This document shows, piece by piece, positions 42,172 to 55,344 of a DNA stretch of 64,000 bases. The DNA is from Dactylorhiza incarnata. Lineage: Eukaryota; Streptophyta; Magnoliopsida; Asparagales; Orchidaceae. The stretch lies in the NCBI GenBank assembly GCA_033032865.1, contig JAWHQI010000753.1:62001-126000 (forward strand), given 5' to 3'. Positions within the stretch are counted from its first letter, which is position 1; the number at the start of each line of letters is the position of its first letter. The notes under the pieces are model-generated. The model saw only the letters and a program-made list of their open reading frames with translations. It was not told the origin of the DNA and did no database searches. The translations under genes were made by a program, and so were the position numbers.

Positions 42172-44062
42172 TCTTTCTCCCTGTATGCGAGCTATTCGAA
42201 GCCTTGTTTTCTTCTTTTTCTTGCTGTTTTTTGGGTCTTTTGTTGAGTCGCTTGAACTCCTTCTCTTTTGTTAATTGTAATAATAACATTTTGCTTTTGG
42301 ATGCTCCTCCGGGCATAGTTTTATGAATTCAGCATATTTTGTTTCCTTTATCTTGTGTGCGAGTGCTTAATTTTAATTGCAGGAACAGGTTCACTTTCAT
42401 GGGTGATAACCCAGATATCTTAATTTTTAGTGCTCTCGCATGTCTAGTTCAGTTTTTACTATTTTTGTTGTTTCTAGTGTGTCACTTTCAGGTGGGTCTT
42501 TGTTCCTTGTGATGGCGGATGCTTCGGACTGCTTTTGATCGTAAACGCCAATCGTCTGGTATGCTCAATTCGGAGCATTGGGTAACACTTTCTCCCCTCT
42601 TTTTGCTTCAAATTTCTAGATTGTTTAGCTTAAGTCTGGGGGAGCGAATTTGTCATCCACTGTGCACGAGTTGCACTGCATTCTAGAAGGTTGTTTCTTA
42701 TTTATCCTAGTCATTATCATTGTTTTCATTCTTCACACACCACTTCACCCACTTGAGTGCGCGCTTATCTTTTTGTTGTTGCTCCGTTTAGACTATTGTG
42801 GTTGGAATGTGAAATAGGTTGTTAACATAGGAATTATTATTTGGAGTGCGATGTTGACTCATGTAGTGTTCTAGTCACTTCGCATGTTATGGTAGAATTT
42901 GAGTAGAACTAGATTTTCTTTATGCATCTAATTTATGTTTAGTATTTCTGCGTAAATTTAGATTTATTATACTCAAGTGGTGAATTTGAATGAAATTGAC
43001 GATAACCCGGTGTTGTGTGTGTACGAGTGCTAGTCGTATGTTGCTCGAGTCGGGAGGAAGGTTTACCTTTCTCGTGGGCTAAGAACTTACCCCAAGCGAC
43101 TCTCGAAGCATGGGTGAGAGCTACTCGTCGAGTTAAACATGATGTAGGCCACCCTTTGGTTGGTTTGAGCCTTGCTATTCTCTGTCCTTTTCGTTCACCG
43201 TTGCAAGCCAAATTTGTGCCTACCAATCCTTTGTTCAGCTCCTCTTCATCCACCAAAGCCTGAAGCCTATCCTACACCCGCAACCAAATTGTTTTTAACT
43301 GCGCTTATAATTCTCAACTTGTGTGGTGTGTGGAATCATTGTGTTATGAAGGGAAAATAAAGTCCATCTGCTGATTTTGAACCAACCGGAGGATACATAA
43401 AAGAAGTAAAATATGTTAAAAGAAAAAAGAAAAAAAAAGAGCGTATTTTGAAATGAGATCCTTCCGAGCTAAATAAAAAATCTGTTGGTATTTGTGAAGT
43501 AGTCCGTGTGCACACCTGGTTTTCATGATAAGTCTGGGGGTGTGTCACACGAGCATAGTTTGTTGGTCTTGTGGGGTGCAGCGTTCCGTTAGCTCACTTG
43601 GGTTGCGTAGCCATCGTGTTTAACTTTGAATATCCTACCGTGACCTAAGCCCCATTTTAATCCTAAAAGTCCTACTGATTTGATTTGCGAGTTTGCTAGC
43701 GCCGTGGAGAGAGTGTGACCGGGCAAGCGTATGGTTCACGACGTTGATGGATTTCAGCGGAGTTATTCCTAAGCCCCGATCTTTTGCAACACCCGCCTCA
43801 GTGTCTCGTCACGTTCATACCGGGCATGATCGTTCAAATTCTTCATAATTCACCAACTGAGTACAACTAAATCTTTACTTACGCTTTAATACTTGGGTAA
43901 ATTAGTTAGCATAGTTAGAATCTTCTTCTACTAGAATCTCTACTCGCATGCGTATGTTACTTCGCACCGTACTCCTTTGTGTAATTCTCTATGTTAATGA
44001 TCGTTTTCACACTCCGCCGGATTCGTTTGCTCGGGACGCGCAAACAGTTAAGTCTGGGGGTG
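42172..44062 (+). repeat. 3' internal non-coding region of macro-unit 3, with polypurine tract
   Basis: Same organisation as 24038-25926, with three AAGTCTGGGGG motifs, the last next to LTR 3. No supported gene. Confidence 0.85.
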
Positions 44063-45163
44063 TGATGAGTCCTGATCATATACACATTTATGGACTCATC
44101 CGGGCCGCTATTCAGTCATTTCACCGCACTTTAGCCCTGTTATAGGTTATATTTGATAATCCATGCTAGGTGCACTTCTGGGGCCACTTTGGTGTGATTT
44201 CGTGCTTATCGTCATTAGTAGTTTTCATGCGCTGTTAAGTGCCACCTTCAGTGGCTGGATTTGTGGTTGTGCCGGAATAGGAGTCGTGTAGGTGTTTCCG
44301 GTGCAATTCTGCACAGGAACACTGCGCACGATCACTTGTTCTATTGCGCACGACCACTGGTCGTGCGCCACTGATCGTGTGCACTTAACCCTTTTTCATG
44401 AGTTCTGTTTGGTGTAGTGCGCACGACCATCAACGCCAGTGCGCACGACCACCGGTCGTGCGCCACTGTTCATGCGCATTTATCATTAAATTTCTGAGTT
44501 CTGTTTCGTCTAATGCGCACGACCACCGACGATAGTGCGCACAACCACCGGTCGTGCGCCACTGGTCGTGCGAACATTATATTTTATAAATTTCATTTCT
44601 TGCAGGTTCTGCCCAGGCAGTGCGCACGATCGCAGAATTCCAGTGCGCACGACCACTGGTCGTGCGCCAATGACCGTGCGCACTGTTTAATTCAGCGCCT
44701 ATATAATGACCTGTTCGCGAATTAGGTCGGGATCACGTCTTTTGGCTCCGTTCAGTCCGCCGTTTTCGCCATTTTCAGAGGGTTTTCACCCCCTAGGCCT
44801 CCTCCATCATCCAAGGACTTAAAGGAAGGGATTCTACACTCATTTTGATCGCTTAAGAAGAAGTTCTTCGCATTAGACGTGGCCGGATGGTAAATCGCTG
44901 GAGAAGACGGGTCCATTGGGAGGTGTGACAGCCCTCCTCTACCCCGGACGCAGTTGGGACCGAGCTAGGACGCGGATTGACAACCCGGTGCTTCCTACCG
45001 TGAATCTACGACGAGACTCCGGATTCGGTCGTATTTCTTGCCTTTTTCTTCTACTTGTGTGGTTATATTTGTTGTATTCTCTTTATCTAGATGATGAACA
45101 CTATGAAACATGTTTAGTATTGTTTACTTCATGTTTATGAAATCAATTTGTTCATTTGTGTCA
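44063..45163 (+). repeat. LTR 3 of the Athila-like macro-unit
   Basis: Same ends and length (1,101 bp) as LTR 1. The palindrome cluster is present, with some copies mutated (GCGCACAACC near 44538). TATATAAT at 44700-44707. Confidence 0.7.
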
Positions 45164-45570
45164 ATGAGGTGCGCCCCCATTAATTTTCCGCTCCACCACC
45201 ATGTCCGATGCCACACTAGCAATTGCTAGTGGTGTGCTTGTCGAAGAGGTGCTTGCGACCCTCATTCCGCTTGCCTACTCGTCCATCCGCCCTTGCGACG
45301 CAGCGCGCTCAAGGGCTGCCTAGTCTCCATCCCGCCAATCGAAGCTTTGCATAGCGGCATTGCATAGGAGTAGGCGTAGTATTTCCTTTTATGTGCAAAC
45401 CTCAAAGCCCCTTTCGTTCTCATTCCGCCTACCGCAGGACTTCGATCTCAAGTCCTTCCTCGATAATAAACTCCACCTTACTGTGTTTCTCAAGAGACCG
45501 ACACTCGGGGATTCTATTCCCAAAATTTATTACTTGCGCGACCGGTGCACTTGCCGAATTATCGCATCAG
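45164..45570 (+). other. Leader of macro-unit 4 (plus), with the 40-codon ORF at 45201-45323
   Basis: Near-identical to the other leaders. The short ORF is open. Joins array 3 at 45571. Confidence 0.7.
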
Positions 45571-48500
45571 CTATGCGATTCGCAATTGTTCTGCCCGGTG
45601 CCGCGCCTTCAGAAAATAGACATCCTATATGACATTTTTAGGAAAAGTGTTCAACATGAAAGTTGTAGATCTCGTCGAGATCTACAACTTTGATGTTGAA
45701 CACTTTTCCTAAAAATGTAATATAGGACGTCTATATTCAAAAGGCGCGTGTTCTGCGTATATTACCTAAACTATGCGATTCGCAATTGTGCTGCTCGGTG
45801 CCGCGCCTTCAGAAAATAGACATCCTATATGACATTTTTAGGAAAAGTGTTCAACATCAAATTTGTAGATCTCGACGAGATCTACAACTTTGATGTTGAA
45901 CACTTTTCCTAAAAATATCATATAGGACGTCTATTTTCAAAAGGCGCGTGTTCTGCGTATATTACCTAAACTATGCGATTCGCAATTGTTCTGCCCGGTG
46001 TCGCGCCTTCAGAAAATAGACATCCTATATGACATTTTTAAGAAAAGTGTTCAACATGAAAGTTGTAGAGCTCGTCGAGATCTACAACTTTGATGTTGAA
46101 CACTTTTCCTAAAAATGTCATATAGGACGTCTATTTTCAAAAGGCGCGTGTTCTGGGTATATTACCTAAACTATGCGATTCGCAATTGTTCTGCCCGGTG
46201 CCGCGCCTTCAGAAAATTGACATCCTATATGACATTTTTAGGAAAAGTGTTCAACATGAAAGTTGTAGATCTCGTCGAGATCTACAACTTTGATGTTGAA
46301 CACTTTTCCTAAAAATGTCATATAGGACGTCTATTTTCAAAAGGCGCGTGTTCTGGGTATATTACCTAAACTATGCGATTCGCAATTGTTCTGCCCGGTG
46401 CCGCGCCTTCAGAAAATAGACATCCTATATGACATTTTTAGGAAAAGTGTTCAACATCAAAGTTGTAGATCGCGTCGAGATCTACAACTTTGATGTTGAA
46501 CACTTTTCCCAAAAATGTCATATAGGACGTCTAATTTCAAAAGGCGCGTGTTCTGGGTATATTACCTAAACTATGCGATTCGCAATTGTTCTGCCCGGTG
46601 CCGCGCCTTCAGAAAATAGACATCATATATGACATTTTTAGGCAAAGTGTTCAACATCAAAGTTGTAGATCTCGTCGAGATCTACAACTTTCATGTTGAA
46701 CACTTTTCCTAAAAATGTCATATAGGACGTCTATTTTCAAAAGGCGCGTGTTCTGCGTATATTACCTAAACTATGCGATTCGCAATTGTTATGCGCGGTG
46801 CCGCGCCTTCAGAAAATAGACATCCTATATGACATTTTTAAGAAAAGTGTTCAACATGAAAGTTGTAGATCTCGTCGAGATCTACAACTTTCATGTTGAA
46901 CACTTTTCCTAAAAATTTCATATAGGATGTCTATTTTCAAAAGGCGTGTGTTCTGCGTATATTACCTAAACTATGCGATTCGCAATTGTTCTGCCCGGTG
47001 CCGCGCCTTCAGAAAATAGACATCCTATATGACATTTTTAGGAAAGGTGTTCAACATGAAAGTTGTAGATCTCGACGAGATCTACAACTTTGATGTTGAA
47101 CACTTTTTCTAAAAATGTCATATATGATGTCTATTTTCAAAAGGCGCGTGTTCTGCGTATATTACCTAAACTATGCGATTCGCAATTATTCTGCCCGGTG
47201 CCGCGCCTTCAGAAAATAGACATCCTATATGACATTTTTAGGAAAAGTGTTCAACATGAAAGTTGTAGATCTCGTCGAGATCTACAACTTTCATGCTGAA
47301 CACTTTTCCTAAAAATGTCATATAGGACATCTATTTTCAAAAGGCGCGTGTTCTGCGTATATTACCTAAACTATGCGATTCGCAATTGTTCTGCCCGGTG
47401 CCGCGCCTTCAGAAAATAGACATCCTATATGACATTTTTAGGAAAAGTGTTCAACATGAAAGTTATAGATCTCGTCGAGATCTACAACTTTGATGTTGAA
47501 CATTTTTCCTAAAAATGTCATATAGGACGTCTATTTTCAAAAGGCGCGTGTTTTGCGTATATTACCTAAACTATGCGATTCGCAATTGTTCTGCCCGGTG
47601 CCGCGCCTTCAGAAAATAGACATCCTATATGACATTTTTAGGAAAAGTGATCTACATGAAAGTTGTAGATCTCGTCGAGATCTACAACTTTGATGTTGAA
47701 CATTTTTCCTAAAAATGTCATATAGGACGTCTATTTTCAAAAGGCGCGTGTTCTGCGTATATTACCTAAACTATGCGATTCGCAATTGTTCTGCCCGGTG
47801 CCTCGCCTTCAGAAAATAGACATCCTATATGACATTTTTAGGAAAAGTGTTCAACATGAAATTTGTAGATCTCGTCGAGATCTACAACTTTGATGTTGAA
47901 CAGTTTTCCTAAAAATGTCATATAAGACGTTTATTTTCAAAAGGCGCGTGTTATGCGTATATTACCTAAACTATACGATTCGCAATTGTTCTGCCCGGTG
48001 CCGCGCCTTCAGAAAATAGACATCCTATATGACATTTTTAGGAAAAGTGTTCAACATGAAAGTTATAGATCTCGTCGAGATCTACAACTTTGATGTTGAA
48101 CACTTTTCCTAAAAATGTAATATAGGACGTCTATTTTCAAAAGGCGCGTGTTCTGCGTATATTACCTAAAATATGCGATTCGCAATTGTTCTGCCCGGTG
48201 CCGCGCCTTCAGAAAATAGACATCCTATATGAAATTTTTAGGAAAAGTGTTCAGCATGAAAGTTGTAGATCTCGTCGAGATCTACAACTTTGATGTTGAA
48301 CACTTTTCCTAAAAATGTCATATAGGATGTCTATTTTCACAAGGCGTGTGTTCTGCGTATATTACCTAAACTATGCGATTCGCAATTGTTCTGCCCGGTG
48401 CCGCGCCTTCAGAAAATAGACATCCTATATGACATTTTTAGGAAAAGTGTTCAACATCAAAGTTGTAGATCTCGACGAGATCTACAACTTTGATGTTGAA

Positions 48501-48841
48501 CACTTTTCCTAAAAATATCATATAGGACGTCTATTTTCAAAAGGCGCGTGTTCTGCGTATATTACCTAAACTATGCGATTCGCAGTTGTTCTGCCCGGTG
48601 CCGCGCCTTCAGAAAATAGACATCCTATATGACATTTTTAGGAAAAGTATTCAACATGAAAGTTGTAGATCTCGTCGAGATCTACAACTTTGATGTTGAA
48701 CACTTTTCCTAAAAATATCATATTGGACGTCTATTTTCAAAAGGCGCGTGTTCTGCGTATATTACCTAAACTATGCAATTCGCAATTGTTCTGCCCGGTG
48801 CCGCGCCTTCATAAAATAGACATCCTATATGATATTTTAGA
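45571..48841 (+). repeat. Satellite array 3, plus-oriented half, about 16 monomers
   Basis: 200-bp palindromic monomers as in array 1, ending inside a hairpin arm at about 48840. Confidence 0.97.
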
Positions 48842-48859
48842 CATAAAATAGACATCCTA
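48810..48859. other. Inversion junction with duplicated 18-bp patch
   Basis: The word CATAAAATAGACATCCTA occurs at 48810-48827 and again at 48842-48859, separated by a 14-bp piece of hairpin arm. Plus monomers lie to the left and minus monomers to the right. Such short templated copies are typical of replication template switching or end joining. Confidence 0.85.
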
Positions 48860-51800
48860 GATCTACAACTTTCATGTTGAATACTTTTCCTAAAAATGTC
48901 ATATAGGATGTCTATTTTCTGAAGGCGCGGCACCGGGCAGAACAATTGCGAATCGCATAGTTTAGGTAATATACGCAGAACACGCGCCTTTTGAAAATAG
49001 ACGTCCTATATGATATTTTTAGGAAAAATGTTCAACATCAAAGTTGTAGATCTCGTCGAGATCTAAAACTTTGATGTTGAACACTTTTCCTAAAAATGTC
49101 ATATAGGATGTCTATTTTCTGAAGGCGCGGCACCGGGCAGAACAATTGCGAATCGCATAGTTTAGGTAATATACGCAGAACACACGCCTTGTGAAAATAG
49201 ACATCCTATATGACATTTTTAGGAAAAGTGTTCAACATCAAAGTTGTATATCTCGATGAGATCTACAACTTTCATGTTGAACACTTTTCCTAAAAATTTC
49301 ATATAGGATGTCTATTTTCTGAAGGCGCGGCACCGGGCAGAACAATTGCGAATCGCATATTTTAGGTAATATACGCAGAACACGCGCCTTTTGAAAATAG
49401 ACGTCCTATATGACATTTTTAGGAAAAGTATTCAACATCAAAGTTGTAGATCTCGACGAGATCTACAACTTTCATGTCGAACACTTTTCCTAAAAATGTC
49501 ATATAGGCTGTCAATTTTCTGAAGGCGCGGCACCGGGCAGAACAATTGCGAATCGTATAGTTTAGGTAATGTACGCATAACACGCGCTTTTTGAAAATCG
49601 ACGTCCTATATGACATTTTTAGGAAAAGTGTTCAACATAAATGTTGTAGATCTCGACGAGATCTACAACTTTCATGTTGAACACTTTTCCTTAAAATGTC
49701 ATATAGGATGTCTATTTTCTGAAGGCGCGGCACCGGGCAGTACAATTGCGAATTTTATAGTTTAGGTAATATACGCATAACACGCGCCTTTTGAAAATAG
49801 ACGTCCTATATGACATTTTTAGGAAAAGTGTTCAACATCAAAGTTGTAGATCTCGATGAGATCTACAACTTTCATGTTGAACACTTTTCCTAAAAATGTC
49901 ATATAGGATGTCTATTTTCTGAAGGCGCGGCACCGGTCAGAACAATTGCGAATAGCATAGTTTAGGTAATATACGCAGAACACGCGCCATTTGAAAATAG
50001 ACGTCATATATGACATTTTTAGGAAAAGTGTTCAACATCAAAGTTGTAGATCTCGACGAGAACTACAACTTTCATGTTGAACACTTTTCCTAAAAATTTC
50101 ATATAGGATGTCTATTTTCTGAAGGCGCGGCACCGGGCAGAACAATTGCGAATCGCATATTTTAGGTAATATACGCATAACACGCGCCTTTTGAAAATAG
50201 ACGTCCTATATAACATTTTTAGGAAAAGTGTTCAACATCAAAGTTGTAGATCTCGACGAGATCTACAACTTTCATGTTGAACACTTTTCCTAAAAATGTC
50301 ATATAGGATGTCTATTTTCTGAAGGCGCGACACCAGGCAGAACAATTGCGAATCGTATAGTTTAGGTAATATACGCATAACACGCGCTTTTTGAAAATCG
50401 ACGTCTTATATGACATTTTTAGGAAAAGTGTTCAACATAAATGTTGTAGATCTCGACGAGATCTACAACTTTCATGTTGAACACTTTTCCTAAAAATGTC
50501 ATATATGATGTCTATTTTCTGAAGGCGTGGCACCGGGCAGAACAATTGCGAATCGCATAGTTTAGGTAATATACGCAGAACACGCCCCTTTTGAAAATAG
50601 ACGTCCTATATGACATTTTTAGGAAAAGTGTTCAACATCAAAGTTGTAGATCTCGACGAGATCTACAACTTTCATGTTGAACACTTTTCCTAAAAATGTC
50701 ATATAGGATGTCTATTTTCTGAAGGCGCGACACCGGGCAGAACAATTGCGAATCGCATAGTTTAGGTAATATACGCAGAACACGCGCCTTTTGAAAATAG
50801 ACGTCCTATATGACATTTTTAGGAAAAGTGTTCAACATCTCGACGAGATCTACAACTTTCATGTTGAACACTTTTCCTAAAAATGTCATATAGGATGTCT
50901 ATTTTCTGAAGGCGCGGCACCGGGCAGAACAATTGCGAATCGCATAGTTTAGGTAATATACGCAGAACACGCGCCTTTTGAAAATAGACGTCCTATATGA
51001 CATTTTTAGGAAAAGTGTTCAACATCAAAGTTGTAGATCTCGACGAGATCTACAACTTTCATGTTGAACACTTTTCCTAAAAATGTCATATAGGATGTCT
51101 ATTTTCTGAAGGCGCGGCACCGGGCAGAACAATTGCGAATCGCATAGTTTAGGTAATATACGCAGAACACGCGCCTTTTGAAAATAGACGTCGTATATGA
51201 CATTTTTATTAAAAGTGTTCAACATCAAAGTTGTAGATCTCGACGAGATCTACAACTTTCATGTTGAACACTTTTCCTAAAAATGTCATATAGGATGTCT
51301 ATTTTCTGAAGGCGCGGCACCGGGCAGAACAATTGCGAATCGCATAGTTTAGGTAATATACGCAGAACACGCGCCTTTTGAAAATAGACGTCCTATATGA
51401 CATTTTTAGGAAAAGTGTTCAACATCAAAGTTGTAGATCTCAACGAGATCTACAACTATCATGTTAAACACTTTTCCTAAAAATGTCATATAGGATGTCT
51501 ATTTTCTCAAGGCGCGGCACCGGGCAGAACAATTGCGAATCACATAGTTTAGGTAATATACGCAGAACACGCGCCTTTTGAAAATAGACGTCCTATATGA
51601 CATTTTTAGGAAAAGTGTTCAACATCAAAGTTGTAGATCTCGACGAGATCTACAACTTTCATGTTGAACACTTTTCCTAAAAATGTCATATAGGATGTCT
51701 ATTTTCTGAAGGCGCGGCACCGAGCAGAACAATTGCGAATCGCATAGTTTAGGTAATATACGCAGAACACGCGCCTTTTGAAAATAGACGTCCTATATTA

Positions 51801-51947
51801 CATTTTTAGGAAAAGTGTTCAACATAAAGTTGTATATCTCGACGAGATCTACAACTTTCATGTTGAACACTTTTCCTAAAAATGTCATATAGGATGTCTA
51901 TTTTCTGAAGGCGCGGCACCGGGCAGAACAATTGCGAATCGCATAGT
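48860..51947 (-). repeat. Satellite array 3, minus-oriented half, about 15 monomers
   Basis: Reverse-complement monomers. Begins inside a hairpin arm at the junction and ends at the inverted leader (51948). A deletion near 50838 removes one hairpin arm segment. Confidence 0.97.
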
Positions 51948-52353
51948 TGATGCGATAATTCGGCAAGTGCACCGGTCGCGCAAGTAATAAATTTTGGGAA
52001 TAGAATCCCCGAGTGTCGGTCTCTTGAGGAACACAGTAAGGTGGAGTTTATTATCGAGGAAGGACTTGAGATCGAAGTCCTGCGGTAGGCGGAATGAGAA
52101 TGAAAGGGGCTTTGAGGTTTGCACATAAAAGGAAATACTACGCCTACTCCTATGCAATGCCGCTATGCAAAGCTTCGATTGGTGGGATGGAGACTAGGCA
52201 GGCCTTGAGCGCGCTGCGTCGCAAGGGCGGATGGATGAGTAGGCAAGCGAAATGAGGGTCGCAAACACCTCTTCGACAAGCACACCACTAGCAATTGCTA
52301 GTGCGGCATCGGACATGGTGGTGGAGCGGAAAATTAATGGGGGTGCACCTCAT
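51948..52353 (-). other. Inverted leader, with the 40-codon ORF at 52194-52316 (minus)
   Basis: Reverse complement of the leaders at 14993, 27027 and 45164. The short ORF is still open, with its own substitutions. Confidence 0.7.
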
Positions 52354-53454
52354 TGACACAAATGAACAAATTGATTTCATAAACATGAACTAAACAATAC
52401 TAAACATGATTCATAGTGTTCATCATCTAGATAAAGAGAATACAACAAATATAACCACACAAGTAGAAGAAAAAGGCAAGAAATACGACCGAATCCGGAG
52501 TCTCGTCGTAGATTCACGGTAGGAAGCACCGGGTTGTCAATCCGCGTCCTAGCTCGGTCCCAAATGTGTCCGGGGTAGAGGAGGGCTGTCACACCTCCCA
52601 ATGGACCCGTCTTCTCCAGCGATTTACCATCCGTCCACGTCTAATGCGAAGAACTTCTTCTTAAGCGATCAAAATGAGTGTAGAATCCCTTCCTTTAAGT
52701 CCTTGGATGATGGAGGAGGCCTAGGGGGTGAAAACCCTCTGAAAATGGCGAAAACGGCGGACTGAACGGAGCCAAAAGACGTGATCCCGACCTAATTCGC
52801 GAACAGGTCATTATATAGGCGCTGAATTAAACAGTGCGCACGGTCATTGGCGCACGACCAGTGGTCGTGCGCACTGGAATTCTGCGATCGTGCGCACTGC
52901 CTGGGCAGAACCTGCAAGAAATGAAATTTATAAAATATAATGTCCGCACGACCAGTGGCGCACGACCGGTGGTCGTGCGCACTATCGTCGGTGGTCGTGC
53001 GCATTAGACGAAACAGAACTCAGAAATTTAATGATAAATGCGCGCGAACAGTGGCGCACGACCGGTGGTCGTGCGCACTGGCGTTGATGGTCGTGCGCAC
53101 TACACCAAACAGAACTCATGAAAAAGGGTTAAGTGCACACGATCAGTGGCGCACGACCAGTGGTCGTGCGCAATAGAACAAGTGATCGTGCGCAGTGTTC
53201 CTGTGCAGAATTGCACCGGAAACACCTACACGACTACTATTCCGGCACAACCACAAATCCAGCCACTGAAGGTGGCACTTAACAGCGCATGAAAACTACT
53301 AATGACGATAAGCACGAAATCACACCAAAGTGGCCCCAGAAGTGCACCTAGCATGGATTATCAAATATAACCTATAACAGGGCTAAAGTGCGGTGAAATG
53401 ACTGAATAGCGGCCCGGATGAGTCCATAAATGTGTATATGATCAGGACTCATCA
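52354..53454 (-). repeat. LTR 4 of the Athila-like macro-unit, inverted
   Basis: Reverse complement of LTR 1-3, with the TGATGAG end at 53454 and the other end at 52354. Palindromes at about 52850-53175 and a minus-strand TATATAAT at 52810-52817. Confidence 0.7.
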
Positions 53455-55344
53455 CACCCCCAGACTTAACTGTTTGCGCGTCCCGAGCAAACGAATCCGG
53501 CGGAGTGTGAAAACGATCATTAACATAGAGAATTACACAAAGGAGTACGGTGCAAAGTAACATACGCATGCGAGTAGAGATTCTAGTAGAAGAAGATTCT
53601 AACTATGCTAACTAATTTACAGAAGTATTAAAGCGTAAGTAAAGATTTAGTTGTACTCAGTTGGTGAATTATGAAGAATTTGAACGATCATGCCCGGTAT
53701 GAACGTGACGAGACACTGAGGCGGGTGTTGCAAAAGATCGGGGCTTAGGAATAACTCCGCTGAAATCCATCAACGTCGTGAACCATACGCTTGCCCGGTC
53801 ATACTCTCTCCACGGCGCTAGCAAACTCGCAAATCAAATCAGTAGGACTTTTAGGATTAAAATGGGGCTTAGGTCACGGTAGGATATTCAAAGTTAAACA
53901 CGATGGCTACGCAACCCAAGTGAGCTAACGGAACGCTGCACCCCACAAGACCAACAAACTATGCTCGTGTGACACACCCCCAGACTTATCATGAAAACCA
54001 GGTGTGCACACGGCCTACTTCACAAATACCAACAGATTTTTTATTTAGCTCGGAAGGATCTCATTTCAAAATACGCTCTTTTTTTTCTTTTTTCTTTTTA
54101 CATATTTTACTTCTTTTATGTATCCTCCGGTTGGTTCAAAATCAGCAGATGGACTTTATTTTCCCTTCATAACACAATGATTCCATACACCACACAAGTT
54201 GAGAATTATAAGCGCAGTTAAAAACAATTTGGTTGCGGGTGTAGGATAGGCTTCAGGCTTTGGTGGATGAAGAGGAGCTGAACAAAGGATTGGTAGGCAC
54301 AAATTTGGCTTGCAACGGTGAACGAAAAGGACAGGGAATAACAAGGCTCAAACCAGCCAAAGGGTGGCCTACATCATGTTTAACTCGACGAGTAGCTCTC
54401 ACCCATGCTTCGAGAGTCGCTTGGGGTAAGTTCTTAGCCCACGAGAAAGGTAAACCTTCCTCCCGACTCGAGCAACATACGACTAGTGCTCGTACACACA
54501 CAACACCGGGTTATCGTCAATTTCATTCAAATTCACCACTTGAGTATAATAAATCTAAATTTATGCAGAAATACTAAACATAAATTAGATGCATAAAGAA
54601 AATCTAGTTCTACTCAAATTCTACCATAACATGCGAAGTGACTAGAACACTACATGAGTCAACATCGCACTCCAAATAATAATTCCTATGTTAACAACCT
54701 ATTTCACATTCCAACCACAATAGTCTAAACGGAGCAACAACAAAAAGATAAGCGCGCACTCAAGTGGGTGAAGTGGTGTGTGAAGAATGAAAACAATGAT
54801 AATGACTAGGATAAATAAGAAACAACCTTCTAGAATGCAGTGCAACTCGTGCACAGTGGATGACAAATTCGCTCCCCCAGACTTAAGCTAAACAATCTAG
54901 AAATTTGAAGCAAAAAGAGGGGAGAAAGTGTTACCCAATGCTCCGAATTGAGCATACCAGACGATTGGCGTTTACGATCAAAAGCAGTCCGCAGCATCCG
55001 TCATCACAAGGAACAAAGACCCACCTGAAAGTGACACACTAGAAACAGCAAAAATAGTTAAAACTGAACTAGACATGCGAGAGCACTAAAAATTAAGAAA
55101 TCTGGGTTATCACCCATGAAAGTGAACCTGTTCCTGCAATTAAAATTAAGCACTCGCACACAAGATAAAGGAAACAAAATATGCTGAATTCATAAAACTA
55201 TGCCCGGAGGAGCATCCAAAAGCAAAATGTTATTATTACAATTAACAAAAGAGAAGGAGTTCAAGCGACTCAACAAAAGACCGAAAAAACAGCAAGAAAA
55301 AGAAGAAAACAAGGCTTCGAATAGCTCGCATACAGGGAGAAAGA
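53455..55344 (-). repeat. 3' internal non-coding region, inverted copy
   Basis: Reverse complement of 24038-25926 with the same three polypurine motifs. No supported gene. Confidence 0.85.
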
